DNA of 64,000 nt from Anomaloglossus baeobatrachus (Eukaryota; Chordata; Amphibia; Anura; Aromobatidae): the NCBI RefSeq assembly GCF_048569485.1, contig NC_134354.1, forward strand, positions 690,585,698 to 690,649,697. The letters are read 5' to 3'. Each line of letters starts with the position of its first letter. Within the stretch, counting starts at the first letter, position 1. The translations under genes and the position numbers were made by a program. The notes below the pieces were generated by a model. The model made no database searches. It saw nothing but the letters and a program-made list of their open reading frames with translations, and had not been told where the DNA came from. This document shows, piece by piece, positions 23,784 through 34,905 of this stretch.

Positions 23784-24872
23784 TCACTCGGAGTCCTCAG
23801 CATCACCTGAGGGAGGGGGCTCGGCGCTCACACGGGACTCCTGGCTGCCCCTTAACTTGGCATCCAGCGCGAACCACCCCCTCTCCCCACAGTGCCGGGT
23901 GCACTGGACCAAGTCGCCCGGCATCAAGTTCTGACCAGGGTGCTCCTCTGGCAAATGAGCATTAACATCCCGCCGGGCTATAAACACTTTGGCCTCCAGG
24001 CCCGGTTCATATATGAATCCATAGCCCCGGCGGACATCAAACCGCCTCACCTGCCCTTCATACAACGGGCCCCGGACACGGAAAGTTGCCTGACGGAGGT
24101 TCTCTTTTTCCTGGATTGCACAGGCAACCAACTCTGCCTTCTTCCTTTCCCTCTCTTCAATCTCCAGGCCCAACGGTACCGGCTCCCAGTCCCAGTACGG
24201 CGCTGCTGCGAGCTCCGGCGCACGGGTCGGGCCCCGCGGGACATTTTGGACGCTGCCCACTGTTAGAGATCTGGGCGGCAGGTCCTGCGGCTTCTTGGCC
24301 TTGGACGCCGCCTTGCAGCGGCAACCCGGCGCAACCTCAGCCGAGGTGTGGGGGATGGGCACAGGGGCTTTTCGCGGTTGGGCCTTCGGCATGGAACGGG
24401 TTATCAGCTCCGGCTCGGGGGACTTCTCAAGGGATGCCTCCGGTTCTGACTTCGGGACCTTCCATGGCAGCACCTCCGGTTTGCTACGGGCTCCGGCTAC
24501 AGGTCGGCCCGCCGGGGCGGGCATGCTGGGTATCGCTACCGGTTGCGGTGGCAGCGGGCCTAGTGGCGGGGTCACGGCTTCCGAGACGGGTGGCAAGGGA
24601 GGTAACAGGGCGAGAGGGTTTAGACCGGGTCCCGCAGCCACGATGACCGGCCCTTCAAGGGCATCGGGGCGTGGGTCACTCACCCTCCCTTCCTCAGCTT
24701 CCTCCTCGCGTCTCCGCACGGTCGCTATGACATCCGCCATGTCGGTCTCCCACTCCTCCATGAGGAGCTGCATCTTGACCTGCAGCCTTTGGTAGAGCTG
24801 CGCGGTCCGAATCTCCACCCACGCCGCGGTTCCCGGCACGGGGGCTACGGCGCTTCGGGACGGCATCCACAT
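23784..24872 (-). CDS. Retroelement protein of 362 residues with a C-terminal cold-shock-like domain
   Basis: This is the only long frame between the two LTRs, with an ATG start (MWMPSRSAV) about 300 bp after the primer-binding site. Residues 1-70 are hydrophilic with a helical, acidic stretch (RRREEEAEEG). About 70-230 is a proline-rich low-complexity linker with many PxxP-like segments. About 265-340 reads GQVRRFDVRRGYGFIYEPG then KVFIARRDVNAH, which matches the RNP1 (GYGFI) and RNP2 (VFI) strands of Y-box/CSP cold-shock domains, known to bind single-stranded RNA or DNA. The tail is acidic. It stands where gag would be, so an RNA-binding packaging or chaperone role is possible, but that is inference. 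No Gag fold, zinc knuckle or protease motif is seen. As a retroelement part it is listed as a fossil that looks whole. Confidence 0.65.
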   Translation of the reverse strand: MWMPSRSAVAPVPGTAAWVEIRTAQLYQRLQVKMQLLMEEWETDMADVIATVRRREEEAEEGRVSDPRPDALEGPVIVAAGPGLNPLALLPPLPPVSEAVTPPLGPLPPQPVAIPSMPAPAGRPVAGARSKPEVLPWKVPKSEPEASLEKSPEPELITRSMPKAQPRKAPVPIPHTSAEVAPGCRCKAASKAKKPQDLPPRSLTVGSVQNVPRGPTRAPELAAAPYWDWEPVPLGLEIEERERKKAELVACAIQEKENLRQATFRVRGPLYEGQVRRFDVRRGYGFIYEPGLEAKVFIARRDVNAHLPEEHPGQNLMPGDLVQCTRHCGERGWFALDAKLRGSQESRVSAEPPPSGDAEDSE

Positions 24873-25171
24873 GCTGCTGGCGGCTTCTTCCAGGAACAGG
24901 GTGGCTGCAGAGTCTTGGCGTCCCTGCTTTTATAGCTGCAGCTACATACACTCAGTCGCCATCTCGTCCCCCTTAGCCTCTTTCCGGCCCCTCCTCTATC
25001 GGGGCGGGGCTTTGGCCTTCGTGCCTCTGCTACTCGAGAAGACGCTCGAGCGGGAACTTTTCGCGCCAAAGATGGCGATTTCTGAAATTTTCCGGCCGGA
25101 CACCTCCGGCGGTCACAAGGCACACCTCTACCAGACGGCAGAGCGGTAAGATCCTGTTCGTGACGCCAAGT

Positions 25172-26413
25172 TGTCGCGGGCGGAGGAGGGGACGCTGCGC
25201 TCTCCCTCTGCCCGGGTCCGGCTGCCGCTGCTGCTGCGGCCTGCTGCTCGGTGGCTCGAGCGATGGGCCGGATCCCGGGGACTCGAGCGGCGCTCCTCGC
25301 CTGTGAGTGAAAGGGGTTTGGTTTTTGGGATAGTTTATTGTCCGTGACGCCACCCACGGTTGTGGTGATGGTGTGGACACCACCGCTGCTCTGGACGGGG
25401 ATCCCGGGAGTGGTGATATGGAGCAGCCAGATGTTGGTTTGCCCCTCCGTGGGTAGGGGTTTTGGTAGTCCCGGGGCCCGATGATGGGGAGGTCAGGATG
25501 GTGGACAGGCGGGTTATGGGGCCTGTGGAGGTGCAGGGACGCAGGGGCAGTGCTGTGCCACACAGCACGGAGGTACTCACTCAGCCAAAGGATGATGACA
25601 CAGTTCACGGTAAACAAACGGCTGGTTGGACGGGTCCCTCGGACGGCTACGGTGCTGATGTTCCCTGCAGTTAGCGGTGACGGTCACTTCCCTGCACCTA
25701 AGTACGGTTCTTTGGTAGCGATGGGTTCCCACCGGTAACCCGCTCCCCAGCTTGGATAAGAGCCGGAGGAGCCCCTCTCTTGCCCGCAGGCGCTGGCCCT
25801 GAGAAACTGGTGCCCTGGCGGTGGCGGTGTCTCTCTTTAACGGTCGGACTGTTGCCTTCAATCGGGACTTGGTTGTTGGGAGACCCAGAGGTCCCCTTCA
25901 CTGACGGATTTGGCAAATTCACGGCGACTCCTAGCCTTGCCGGGATCCGAAAGGCCCCTGACAATGGTGCTGGCTTCTCTTCGTATACCGCTCCGGTACC
26001 GCCGGGCCACCACCCGTCCACGGTCCTTTCGGCAACCTCCAAGTAGCCTCTCCTGCAGACGGTCACCACCGTCCGCCAACCTTGCTGTCTCAGTCCGGGG
26101 CACACACCCAGATCAACCTCAGGCTTTCTCTACTGTCACTTTCTCTTCCACCTTTACTCCTTTCTCTCTTGCTCCTCTACCACTTTACTGTTTACTCTCA
26201 CTCTCCCTAAACTCATCTGCCTGGTTTTCCCGCCTCCAGGGCTGTGAACTCCTCGGTGGGCGGAGCCAACCGCCTGGCCCACCCCCTGGTGTGGACATCA
26301 GCCCCTGGAGGAAGGCAACAAGGATTTGTGTTCTGACCTTGGTGTTCCTGCAGGGAATGTGGGGTGTGTGTGGTGTTGTGACCTGTGACCCCTGGCTTGC
26401 CCAGGGCGTCACA
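25172..26413 (-). repeat. LTR, 5' on the minus strand
   Basis: Direct copy of 21889-23129. Adjacent to the candidate primer-binding site at about 25150-25171. Confidence 0.85.
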
Positions 26414-27083
26414 GCAGGATGCTGTCACTTTAAGTTTATGGGTGGGCATTGGAGTCATGTGATCGGGAGTCAGTGGAACTGAACGTGATAGACTGGGAGC
26501 CGGCTTCTGACAGCTGCAGAGGCTCGTAACCAGGGTAAACATCGGGTAACTTGCTTGGATACCCGAGATTTACTTTGGTTATGAGCCGTGCTCCCTGCAC
26601 ACGTAACCAACGTAAACATCAGGTAACTTAGTGAAGCGCTTTGCTTGGTTACCCGATATTTATCTTTGTTACGAGTGTCCGCAGCTCTTAGGCGGGGGAG
26701 AGAGAGGAGAGGGAGGGGGAGAGACAGAGAGGGAGGGGAGAGAGAGACTGATCATGTCAGGCTGGTTTCTGGGCATGCTCAGTAGAGCAAGCAGGATCCT
26801 GTCTATCAGCATGCCTGCGTTCACATGCGTTTGCGTGCAGTATAGTCAGGATCCAGCAATTTGCAGTATTTGGACGCAGCTCAGAAACGCTACAAGTAGC
26901 ATTTTTGAAAAATGTTAAAAAACTGCAACTCGCTGGATCCTCACTATAACGCACGCAAACGCATGTTGACGCAAGTCCATTGCAAATGCATTGAAATGAA
27001 AACGCATTTGCACTGGATCCGCTTTTGCGTTAAAAAAACAATCATGACGGATGTTAAAAAAACGTAGTGTGAAAGCAGCCTTA

Positions 27084-27553
27084 CAAGGCCATGTAGGTGC
27101 CTTATTTTACATCGCCTTGTAATACTTTCTTGACCTCCCTTGTCATATTTAAACACCTGACCTCCTGTCGGTGTTGTTTGACAATTTACCCCACAGCTTT
27201 CATTCCTTGATGGTCTCATGATAGTATTATGCTATTATGCATCATATTTGCTATTGTATGACATTTGTTGTTTTTTGAACACAGGGTTTTGTATTTTACA
27301 TTGAATTTTTTCCTATCCACCGGTGTCACTGCATAAGTTTCGCTCTGTGTGTGTTGTCCTACATGTCTTTTTTAATGTTTTTAAACACATCTTGTCATGT
27401 GCATTGAATAAAGGTGTTACTTTTGATATTTATACTATATCAGGTGTGCCCCTGGTTTTTGTGCAGTGCCTTTTTCTTCCTTGATTGATTTAATTTTTGG
27501 GGAGCTTTTTTTATTTTCGGCTTTCTGAAGAGAGGGCTTGAGGAGGGGTATAC
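27084..27553. other. No gene; AT-rich sequence
   Basis: T-rich non-coding sequence with scattered short repeats. Nothing recognisable. Confidence 0.5.
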
Positions 27554-28012
27554 TGTAACGTTGGTGTTCTGGTCCCGTATTTACGCTAGAGCACTGGTAC
27601 CAGTTTGTGTCCTTTTCCTGGATTCCTGCTGTATCTGTACCTGAAACCCTGCTGTGTCCTGATTCTGTGAATAAAGTCTTGTTTGTGTTTAAACCTTAAG
27701 TCCTGAACTCAGAGTTCCTGCTGGGCCTGCACCACCCTGTTCTGGTCCAAGCCCGCTGTGCCTGCACCACCCTGTTGCGAGCCAAGCCCACTGTGCCTGC
27801 ACCACCCTGTTGCGGGCCAAGCCCACTGTGCCTGCACCACCGCGCTTCAGTCCACGCCTGCTATGCCCAATGTCCAGTGTCAGATGACCTGTGATCAATG
27901 CCTGGAGTGATGCCTGATGTCTGGTGCCTGACGACCGTAGTCCGTCCCCTAGCCCCGGATCAGATGCCTTTTTCCTGCGCTCGCTGCCTCATCCCTGGCA
28001 GCAAGTGTGACA
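27554..28012 (+). mobile_element. Probable solo LTR with an internal 35-bp tandem repeat
   Basis: It runs from TGTAACGTTGG to AGTGTGACA with near-matching flanks (TATAC and AATAC). An AATAAA at about 27670 precedes a T/G-rich stretch, as in an LTR R/U5 boundary. Within it, GCCTGCACCACCCTGTTGCG-type units repeat every 35 bp (about 27720-27850). Family unknown. Confidence 0.5.
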
Positions 28013-29045
28013 AATACCCATCACAGATAAAGGATATGGCTACAGAGTGCAGGTGTGTATCAAAATAAGAGGAACCATATCTTTTTTTTTAATTATTGAA
28101 ATTAATAAAAAATGACGTGCAGTCCCAACCCCCCAATTTTGATACCCGGACACATGGGTGCTGGAATTCTCAGGCTGGGGAGACCCAAAGTTATTGGCCC
28201 CTCTCAAGCCTAAACATAGCAGCCTGCAGCCGCTCGGAATTGTGACAATCCCTGCACTTTACCCGTTTCTTCCCGATTGCCCTGGTGTGGTGACAATCGG
28301 GGTAATAAGGGGTTAATAACAGCTCACAGCTACCACTAAGCCCTAGATTAGTAATGGGAGGGGTCTATTTTATTTATTTTTACTCCAATCTACAGTGACA
28401 CGCAGACAGGTTCTATGATTGGTTGCAGTCAGACGCTGTCACACTAGCTGGGGGCACATCTGACTGCAATCAATCACAGATGCCAGAACTGTCGGTGGGC
28501 AGGAAAAGCAGTGAATGTGGATTAGCGATAACAAGCAACTCCAGTACTGGAATGAGCGGCCACGGGAGTAGATACAGCCACGCCGGAGACTCCGTAAGTG
28601 TGAAGCGCTTGCTCCAATTCCTCTATCCCTTCTACCCCCATTGTTAAGCTCCAGATTCTGGTCCCCATAGACTTATATGGGGATCGGCATCCAGCGCCAA
28701 ATATATGGGACCAGATACCTGTGATCAATTCTGGGCCGGAACCCGATTTTTTTAATTTATTCCGGTTAGATCCACTGGTCCCAGTTATCTGAGAGTCCGC
28801 CCATCACTAATCTACAGCAGAGAAAACAGTGATTTTATTGAAATGACAGCAAGCGGACCAGCAAGAGACACATCGCTGGAATCAGGGAAAAAATATGCAA
28901 TAAAGACCACACTCTGCAAGGAAATTCCAAAAGTTCTTTATTGCGCTATACAAATAATCAATGGAGACATTTCCATCTTCAAGGTCTTTTTCAAGCTTGA
29001 ATCAGGGGCTCAGCACTTACATAATGCTGATCTCAAATTACATAG
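28013..29045. repeat. Dispersed repeat related to 11565-11925, then MITE-like sequence
   Basis: 28085-28525 shares its main segments with 11565-11925, in rearranged order. 28820-29072 is the right part of a TTAA-type MITE ending AAATCTGGTGACAGATTTCC. No coding sequence. Confidence 0.55.
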
Positions 29046-29735
29046 CAAAAATCTGGTGACAGATTTCCTTTAACTCTTTGTTTTCTGTAGTACACATACA
29101 CAGTGTAGTGGTAACATTGCTAGTCAGAGCCTTATTGCATCGAACCTTTCGTACAATTACAGTAAATCCATCAAAGTTAGGCCCTATTCATACATATGGC
29201 AAGTTCTGTCCAAAAATCAAACCAAAGTAGTACGGGTGCATGTTTTATTTGTATGCTGACCATTAAATCAGCAAAAAAAAAATAAAATAGCCCAATAATG
29301 TGTCCATCCTTGTGCCTATGGAGGTGGAAGAAAACTTCCACCGCAGGAGTAGTAAGAGGTACAGTGCCTTGCGAAAGTATTCGGCCCCCTTGAATTTTTC
29401 AACCTTTTCCCACATTTCAGGCTTTAAACATAAAGATAAAAATTTTAAATTTTATGGTGAAGAATCAACAACAAGTGGGACACAATTGTGAAGTTGAATG
29501 AAAATTATTGCTTATTTTAATGTTTGGTAAAAAAATAAAAAACTGAAAAGTGGGGAGTGCAATATTATTCGGCCCCTTTAAGTTAATACTTTGTAGTGCC
29601 ACCTTTTGCTGTGATTACAGCTGCAAGTCTCTTGGGGTATGTGTCTATCAGTTTTGCACATTGAGAGACTGAAATTCTTGCCCATTCTTCCTTTGCAAAT
29701 AGCTGGAGCTGAGTGAGGTTGGATGGAGAGCATTT

Positions 29736-30344
29736 AGGTACCGTCACACTTAGCGACGCTCCAGCGATCCCACCAGCGATCTGACCTGGCAGGGATCGCT
29801 GGAGCGTCGCTACATGGTCGCTGGTGAGCTGTCAATCAGGCAGATCTCCACAGCGATCAGAGATCAGCCACCAGCGACCCGTGTAATGACGCTGTGCTAG
29901 GTAACCATAGTACACATCGGGTTACTAAGCAAAGTGCTTTGCTTATAGTTACCCGATGTGTACCTTGGCTACGTGTGCAGGGAGCCGGCTTCTAGAACCT
30001 GCAGACGCTGGTAACCAAGGTAAATATCGGGTAACCAAGCAAAGTGCTTTGCTTGGTTACCCGATGTGTACCTTGGTTACCAGCGTCCGCAGAAGCCGGC
30101 TCCCTGCTCCCTGCACATTCAGATAGTTGCTCTCTTGCTGTCAAACACAGCGATGTGTGCTTCACAGCAATGACCAAAAAATGGTCCAGGACATTCAGCA
30201 ACGACCGGCGACCTCACAGCAGAGGGGCCAGGTCGTTGTTGGATGTCACACACAGCGACATCGCTAGCAAGATCACTGTTGCGTCACAAAAAACGTGACT
30301 CAGCAGCGATGTCGCTAGCGATGTCACTTAGTGAGACGTGGCCT
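29736..30344. mobile_element. MITE with Harbinger-like features, inserted in the Tc1 element
   Basis: The ends AGGTACCGTCACACTTAGCG and the inverse of TCACTTAGTGAGACGTGGCCT are imperfect inverted repeats, flanked by TTT on both sides (29733-29735, 30345-30347). The uninterrupted Tc1 sequence across the site can be inferred. Internal inverted segments GGTAACCAAGGTAAATATCG and GCTTGGTTACCCGATG recur in 41360-42220 and 26530-26690. A 3-bp target duplication is typical of PIF/Harbinger. Confidence 0.75.
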
Positions 30345-31141
30345 TTTGTGAACAGCAGTTTTCAGCTCTTTCCACAGATTCTAGATTGGATTCAGGTCTG
30401 GACTTTGACTTGGCCATTCTAACACCTGGATACATTTATTTGTGAACCATTCCATTGTAGATTTTGCTTTATGTTTGGGATCATTGTCTTGTTGAAAGAC
30501 AAATCTCCGTCCCAGTCTCGTCTTTTGCAGACTCCAACAGGTTTTCTTTAAGAATGGTCCTGTATTTTGCTCCATCCGTCTTCCCATCAATTTTAACCCT
30601 CTTCCCTGTCCCTGCTGAAGAAAATCAGGCCCAAAGCATGATGCTGCCACCACCATGTTTCACAGCGGGAATGGTGTGTTTAGGGTGATGAGCTGTGTTG
30701 CTTTTACGCCAAACATATCGTTTGAGATTGTGCCCAAAAAGTTCGATTTTGGCTTCATCTGACCAGAGCACCTTCTTCCACATGTTTGGTGTCTCCCAGG
30801 TGGCTTGTGGCAAACTTTAAATGACATTTTTAATGGATATTTTTGAGAAATGGCTTTCTCCTTGCCACTCTCCCATAAAGGCCAGATTTGTGCAGTGTAT
30901 GACTGATTGTTGTCCTATGGACAGACTTTCCCACCTCAGCTGTAGATCTCTGCTGTTCATCCAGAGTGATCATGGGCCTCTTGGCTGCATCTCTGATCAG
31001 TCTTCTCCTTGTTTGAGATGAAAGTTTGGATGGACGGCCGGGTCTTGGTAGATTTGCAGTGGTATGATACTCCTTCCATTTCAATATGATCGCTTGCACA
31101 GTGCTTCTTGGAATGTTTAAAGTTTTGGAAATCTTTTGCAA
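30345..31141 (-). pseudogene. Tc1 transposase pseudogene
   Basis: A DD34E Tc1 transposase relic. The N-terminal helix-turn-helix (ISKTLNIPRSTVQAIILKWK), the GRPSKLS linker and both aspartate motifs are visible, but the frame shifts between pieces near 30820 and 30640, and a stop replaces the third catalytic residue. A functional product is not expected. Confidence 0.85.
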
Positions 31142-31602
31142 CCAAATCCGGTTTTAAACGTCTCCACAACAGTATCACGGACCTGCCTGTTGTGTTCCTT
31201 GGGCTTCATGATGCTCTCTGTGCTTTAAACAGAACCCTGAGACTATCACAGAGCAGGTGCATTTATACGGAGACTTGATTACACATAGGTGGATTATATT
31301 TATCATCATCAGTCATTTAGAACAACATTGGATCATTCAGAGATCCTCAATGAACTTCTGGAGTGATTTTGCTGCGCTGAAAGTAAAGGGGACAAATAAT
31401 ATTGCCCGCCCCAATTTTCAGTTTTTTATTTCTTCCAAAAATATAAAATAAGCAATAAATATTGTTCACCTTCACAATTGTGTCCCACTTGTTGATTCTT
31501 CACCATAAAATTATTTTTTTTTTTATCTTTATGTTTGAAGCCTGAAATGTGGGAAAAGGTTGAAAAATTCAAGGGGGCCGAATACTTTCGCAAGGCACTG
31601 TA

Positions 31603-32811
31603 TACAAAGCCTCTAATAGCTCATAACATTCACCGTTTGCTGCTATAGATGACGTTAGAACTTAATAAGAATGGTATTTTTAATAAAGTGCTAGAAGTTG
31701 AAATTATATTTGTGTAAATCATTTAAATAGGCTTTATCTGTCTATAAGGTATAGATATAAAAATAATAAAATCCTAGGCAAATAAAAATGTGATTGAATT
31801 GTCTTTTCATGGACTCACTGGTATCATACAAGGTTATGAGTGGTCCCTTTCAGTATTCATTCGGACTTTGTGGATTACCGTTTTAACCTATGTATCTCAA
31901 ATTCCACATTCACAATTGCTTCCCCCGAATCTGGACAAGGATCAAAGTCATTCTGTGGATAATCCAATTATTTGGAATAAATTATGACTGTTATTAAATG
32001 GTTTCCTAGTGGTTAGACTACTAGTATTGATCGGCTGCCAATAGCGTGGTATGTACATTCCATGGAGGATCTGGCCCCTATCTCGTTACAAATCAAGACT
32101 TATTTGAGCAGGGTACACCTCCGTCTTTTGTGAAATAAGAGAACAGAGTTACTGCTGCTACTGGTGAGGAATCCACAGATTTAGACTATATTTATAGACA
32201 TAAGTCTGGAGTTGACATTAACTGTCGTTCTTCAGTGGATGCTCTGAAGACTTCGGCTCCGACTCATCCATGTTGGCGCCAAAAATCAGGAATACAACTG
32301 TTTGAAATAAGTCACATATTTTGCACAATTTGGTCCAAAAGTTGGTCAAAAATGTTTGCGACTTTTTTACTTCTAGTCCAGCAACATTTTGAGAAGGAAC
32401 AAAACATAACTGGAGCCCGTGTACAAGGATGGCCCAACCAATTCAAAGTATGTCACAAAGGTGGAGTAGATTTTGACAGAAATGTACTCACATGCCAATT
32501 TCATCAAGGATACTTCTTAAAGGGGTTGTGCCAAGTTTGGATGTTACCTCCTATGGGGTAAGGGATAACTTTCCGATCGCTTGGGGTTTGACGGCTGAAT
32601 AGAGTGGTGGCCTGATCGGAGATAGCTGCACTATTGAGTTGTACATACTCTGTGATGTTATTTGGTGTCTTTGCACGGCACTGTATTACAGGAAAAGTTA
32701 CCCCAAAAAGTAACATTAAACAATATAGCAGGGATGTCAAACTCAAGGGCAGAGGGCCAAATCCAGCCCGCCATTTCATGTTATGAGGCTCCCATTCGGT
32801 CTTCACTATAT
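31603..32811. other. No recognisable gene
   Basis: AT-rich non-coding sequence. A TTAAAGGGGTTGTGCC element near 32518 looks like the end of a TTAA-type MITE. Frames up to 108 codons have no recognisable homology. Confidence 0.5.
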
Positions 32812-33078
32812 AAGATTGTGGCTCAGTGGTTAGCACTGCAGTCTTGCAGTGCTGGGGTCCTGGGTTCTAGTCCCCCCAAGGACAACATCTGCAAGGAGTT
32901 TGAATGTTCTCCCCGTGTTTGCGTGGGTTTCCTCCGGGGTCTCCGGTTTCCTCCCACACTCCAAAAACATACTGATAGTGAATTTAGATTGTGAGCCCCA
33001 ATGGGCACAGTGTTGTCATTGTATGTAAAGCGCTGTGGAATTAATAGTGCTATATAAGTGAATAATTATTATTATTAT
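32812..33078 (+). mobile_element. tRNA-derived SINE, plus strand
   Basis: Same family as 12085-12364: box A TGTGGCTCAGTGGTTAGCAC, box B GGGTTCTAGTCCCCCC, and tail GCGCTGTGGAATTAATAGTG followed by an ATT-rich end. Confidence 0.75.
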
Positions 33079-33355
33079 TTCTGCTCCCTTTCTCTTCAGT
33101 GTCCCTTTGACGTCTGGTCTCTCCTCTTCACAGTTCTGTGGGCACTGTCTTCAATTTTGATGTGCAGAGGAGAGACAGCAGGAAGAATCCTGCAGTGCAT
33201 CTGACGTCTAAGGTACACTGAAGGGAAGGGGAGGAAAAATCCTGTATAATGAAGACCAGAGGCAGTCTTATCTTCCAGGCAGTGTATGCTCCATAGCCTG
33301 GAAAAGCTATAAAAGATGATTTTTACAGAACAAGCCATCATTCAGGAGGCATATA

Positions 33356-34903
33356 TACTGGAGATCAAGATTAGAGAACAACACACAATTTCCTAAATGT
33401 TAAGGTCATTGTGTAGTTCTATGTGATTATATCCTCAGATGAGTACGCTAGCAGTATTTTAAGCTTATTTGATAAATTGAATTTATTCTTATGCACATAA
33501 TAAAAATGTAAATGAGATAAATAAAAAAGAACAGGGATCAAAATTAGAGAACACTTTCAGATACCTGCAAGGTATTGGTGTTAACCTGGCACCTGGTGCT
33601 AATTTCCTTACTTATCTGACAAACCCTATTTAACTGACAGTCTAACTTTCCATTGATGTGCCATTCCAAAATGACTGAAACCCTCTGGCAGCAGGTTGTC
33701 CAGATGAAGGCCAAAGGGGTGACCCTATCAGCCATAGCAAGAGAAGTTGGTCGTTCCAAGTCTGTGATTTCAAAAATATTGCATCTTTACAAAATCACAA
33801 ACTTTTTCAAGTCCCCCGAGAAGGCTGGTCGCCCTCGAAAGACAAATGCAAGAGAACAGGATAATATGGAGAATCTCCATGGGTAATCATTTCAACATTG
33901 CAGCTGGAATTGCTCATCAGTTCAGCCCTGAACAGGGTCAGGATCTGTGTCGTCATAGTGTCACAATGTTTAAGAGCATTTCAACTGAAAGCCCACTCTG
34001 CAGTGACCAAACCTCTAATTAGCAGAAAGAACCAAAAGGCTAGACTCACCTTTGGTGAGGAGCATGTTGTGTGGACAGAGAAGTTTTCCACAGTTCATTT
34101 TAGTGATAAAAGCAAGTTTAAGTTTTTTGGGTCTGATGGGAAACATTATCTTCGTCGACAAACTGGGGAAAGACTAAACCCAAGGTGTGTTAAGAAGTCA
34201 GTGAAAGGTGGTGGAGGAAGTGTCATGGTTTGGGGATTGTTTTCTGCAGCAGGAGTTAGACCTCTCATACAGCTACATGGCAGAGTGAATAGTATCAGAA
34301 CTTTCTTCAACAACAGGTGGTTCCTTACTTGCGTTCATCACTCAATCAGTCAGCAAATTTCATGCAGGACAATGCCCCCTGTCACACAACAAAACAGGTA
34401 AAGCTGTTCCTTGAAACAGGAAACAATAAAATGGCCGCCCAGAGTCCTGATCTAAATCCAATAAAAAAAACCTCTGGAAAATCCTTGGTGACAAAGTTAT
34501 GGCCAAGAAACCCACAACAGTCAAAGAACTGTGGAAGAAGAGTGGACCAAAATCCCACCAGAGCAGTGTGAGAGACTAGTGATGTCCTATGGCTACAGAT
34601 GTGCTGAAGTCATTCAAAGCAAAGGCCTGTACATGTCCTACTGATTGGTGACTGTTACCTTCAGAAAATTTACTTATAATCTTTCACTGTGCTACAGTCA
34701 TTGCTGTTCTCTAATTATAATCATCACGTTTTGGCCAAAATAAATGGTTTATGGTGATAAACTTTGGATCTTTTGAAAAACACTGATCTGGTGGCATTGT
34801 GTACCCATTACAAAAAAACTTCAAATGTTGATCAATGTAGATTACATTATTTCTGAAAAAAATCAAGTGATCATACATTGTTCTATAATTTTGATCTCCA
34901 GTG
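33356..34903 (+). mobile_element. Tc1-type transposon, second family, decayed
   Basis: The ends TACTGGAGATCAAGATTAGA and TATAATTTTGATCTCCAGTG are inverted repeats, flanked by TA (33354-33355, 34904-34905). The plus strand has a transposase in pieces: HTH (LSAIAREVGRSKSVISKILH, 33653-33886), a central part with VHFSDKSKFKFFG and GGGGSVMVWG (33898-34401) and a C-terminal part with FMQDNAPCHTTKQ and SPDLNPI (34317-34571). The frame is lost just after PDLNPI, where an A-run appears to be expanded, so the catalytic E is not encoded. Inactive. Confidence 0.9.
33653..34571 (+). pseudogene. Tc1 transposase pseudogene, second family
   Basis: The two catalytic aspartate motifs are recognisable; the third residue is lost by a frameshift in an A-run near 34465. 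At least two further frame changes separate the pieces (near 33890 and 34320). The usual length of about 340 residues is covered, but not in one frame. Confidence 0.85.
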
Positions 34904-34905
34904 TA

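Larger units (their letters stand above)
21889..26413 (-). mobile_element. Complete-looking LTR retroelement with one long frame ending in a cold-shock-like domain
   Basis: Two direct LTRs of about 1,241 bp (TG...CA ends on the minus strand: TGTGACGCC to CCGCGACA) flank a 2.04-kb internal region, with GCAG on both outer sides (21885-21888, 26414-26417) as a 4-bp target duplication. On the minus strand the first LTR is followed by ACTTGGCGTCACGAACAGG, a candidate tRNA primer-binding site, and the last LTR is preceded by CTAAGGGGGAA, a good polypurine tract. No reverse transcriptase, integrase or protease frame is present, so it is non-autonomous. The LTRs differ at about 17 positions by eye (roughly 1.4%), which suggests a fairly recent insertion. 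Confidence 0.85.
21776..27080. mobile_element. MITE split by a complete LTR retroelement
   Basis: The left end GGCTGCTTTCACACTACG (21776) mirrors CGTAGTGTGAAAGCAGCC (ending 27080), and TTA flanks both ends (21773-21775, 27081-27083). Its two halves are 21776-21888 and 26418-27080, about 776 bp in all, with the LTR element between them flanked by GCAG. The right half contains the GTAACC...CGGGTAAC segments also seen in the MITE at 29736. Confidence 0.7.
29362..31600 (-). mobile_element. Tc1-type transposon with long terminal inverted repeats, interrupted by a MITE
   Basis: The ends CAGTGCCTTGCGAAAGTATT and its inverse are flanked by TA (29360-29361, 31601-31602). Terminal repeats extend at least 130 bp with few mismatches. 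The minus strand carries a broken Tc1 transposase in three pieces: HTH region (31141-30830), first catalytic D ([13 protein letters not shown], 30813-30625) and second D ([13 protein letters not shown], 30656-30381). The catalytic E codon is replaced by TAG (PDLNPI then stop, then NLWKELK). The C-terminal part is split by the MITE at 29736-30344. The element is inactive. Confidence 0.9.

Noticed and set aside
23892-24795. Plus-strand frames of 124-186 codons opposite the cold-shock-domain frame
   Set aside because: They are GC-rich antisense shadows of the 362-residue frame and show no domain.
21889-26413. Retrovirus or full gypsy element
   Set aside because: LTRs are present, but the internal region is only 2 kb and has no protease, reverse transcriptase, integrase or envelope frame.
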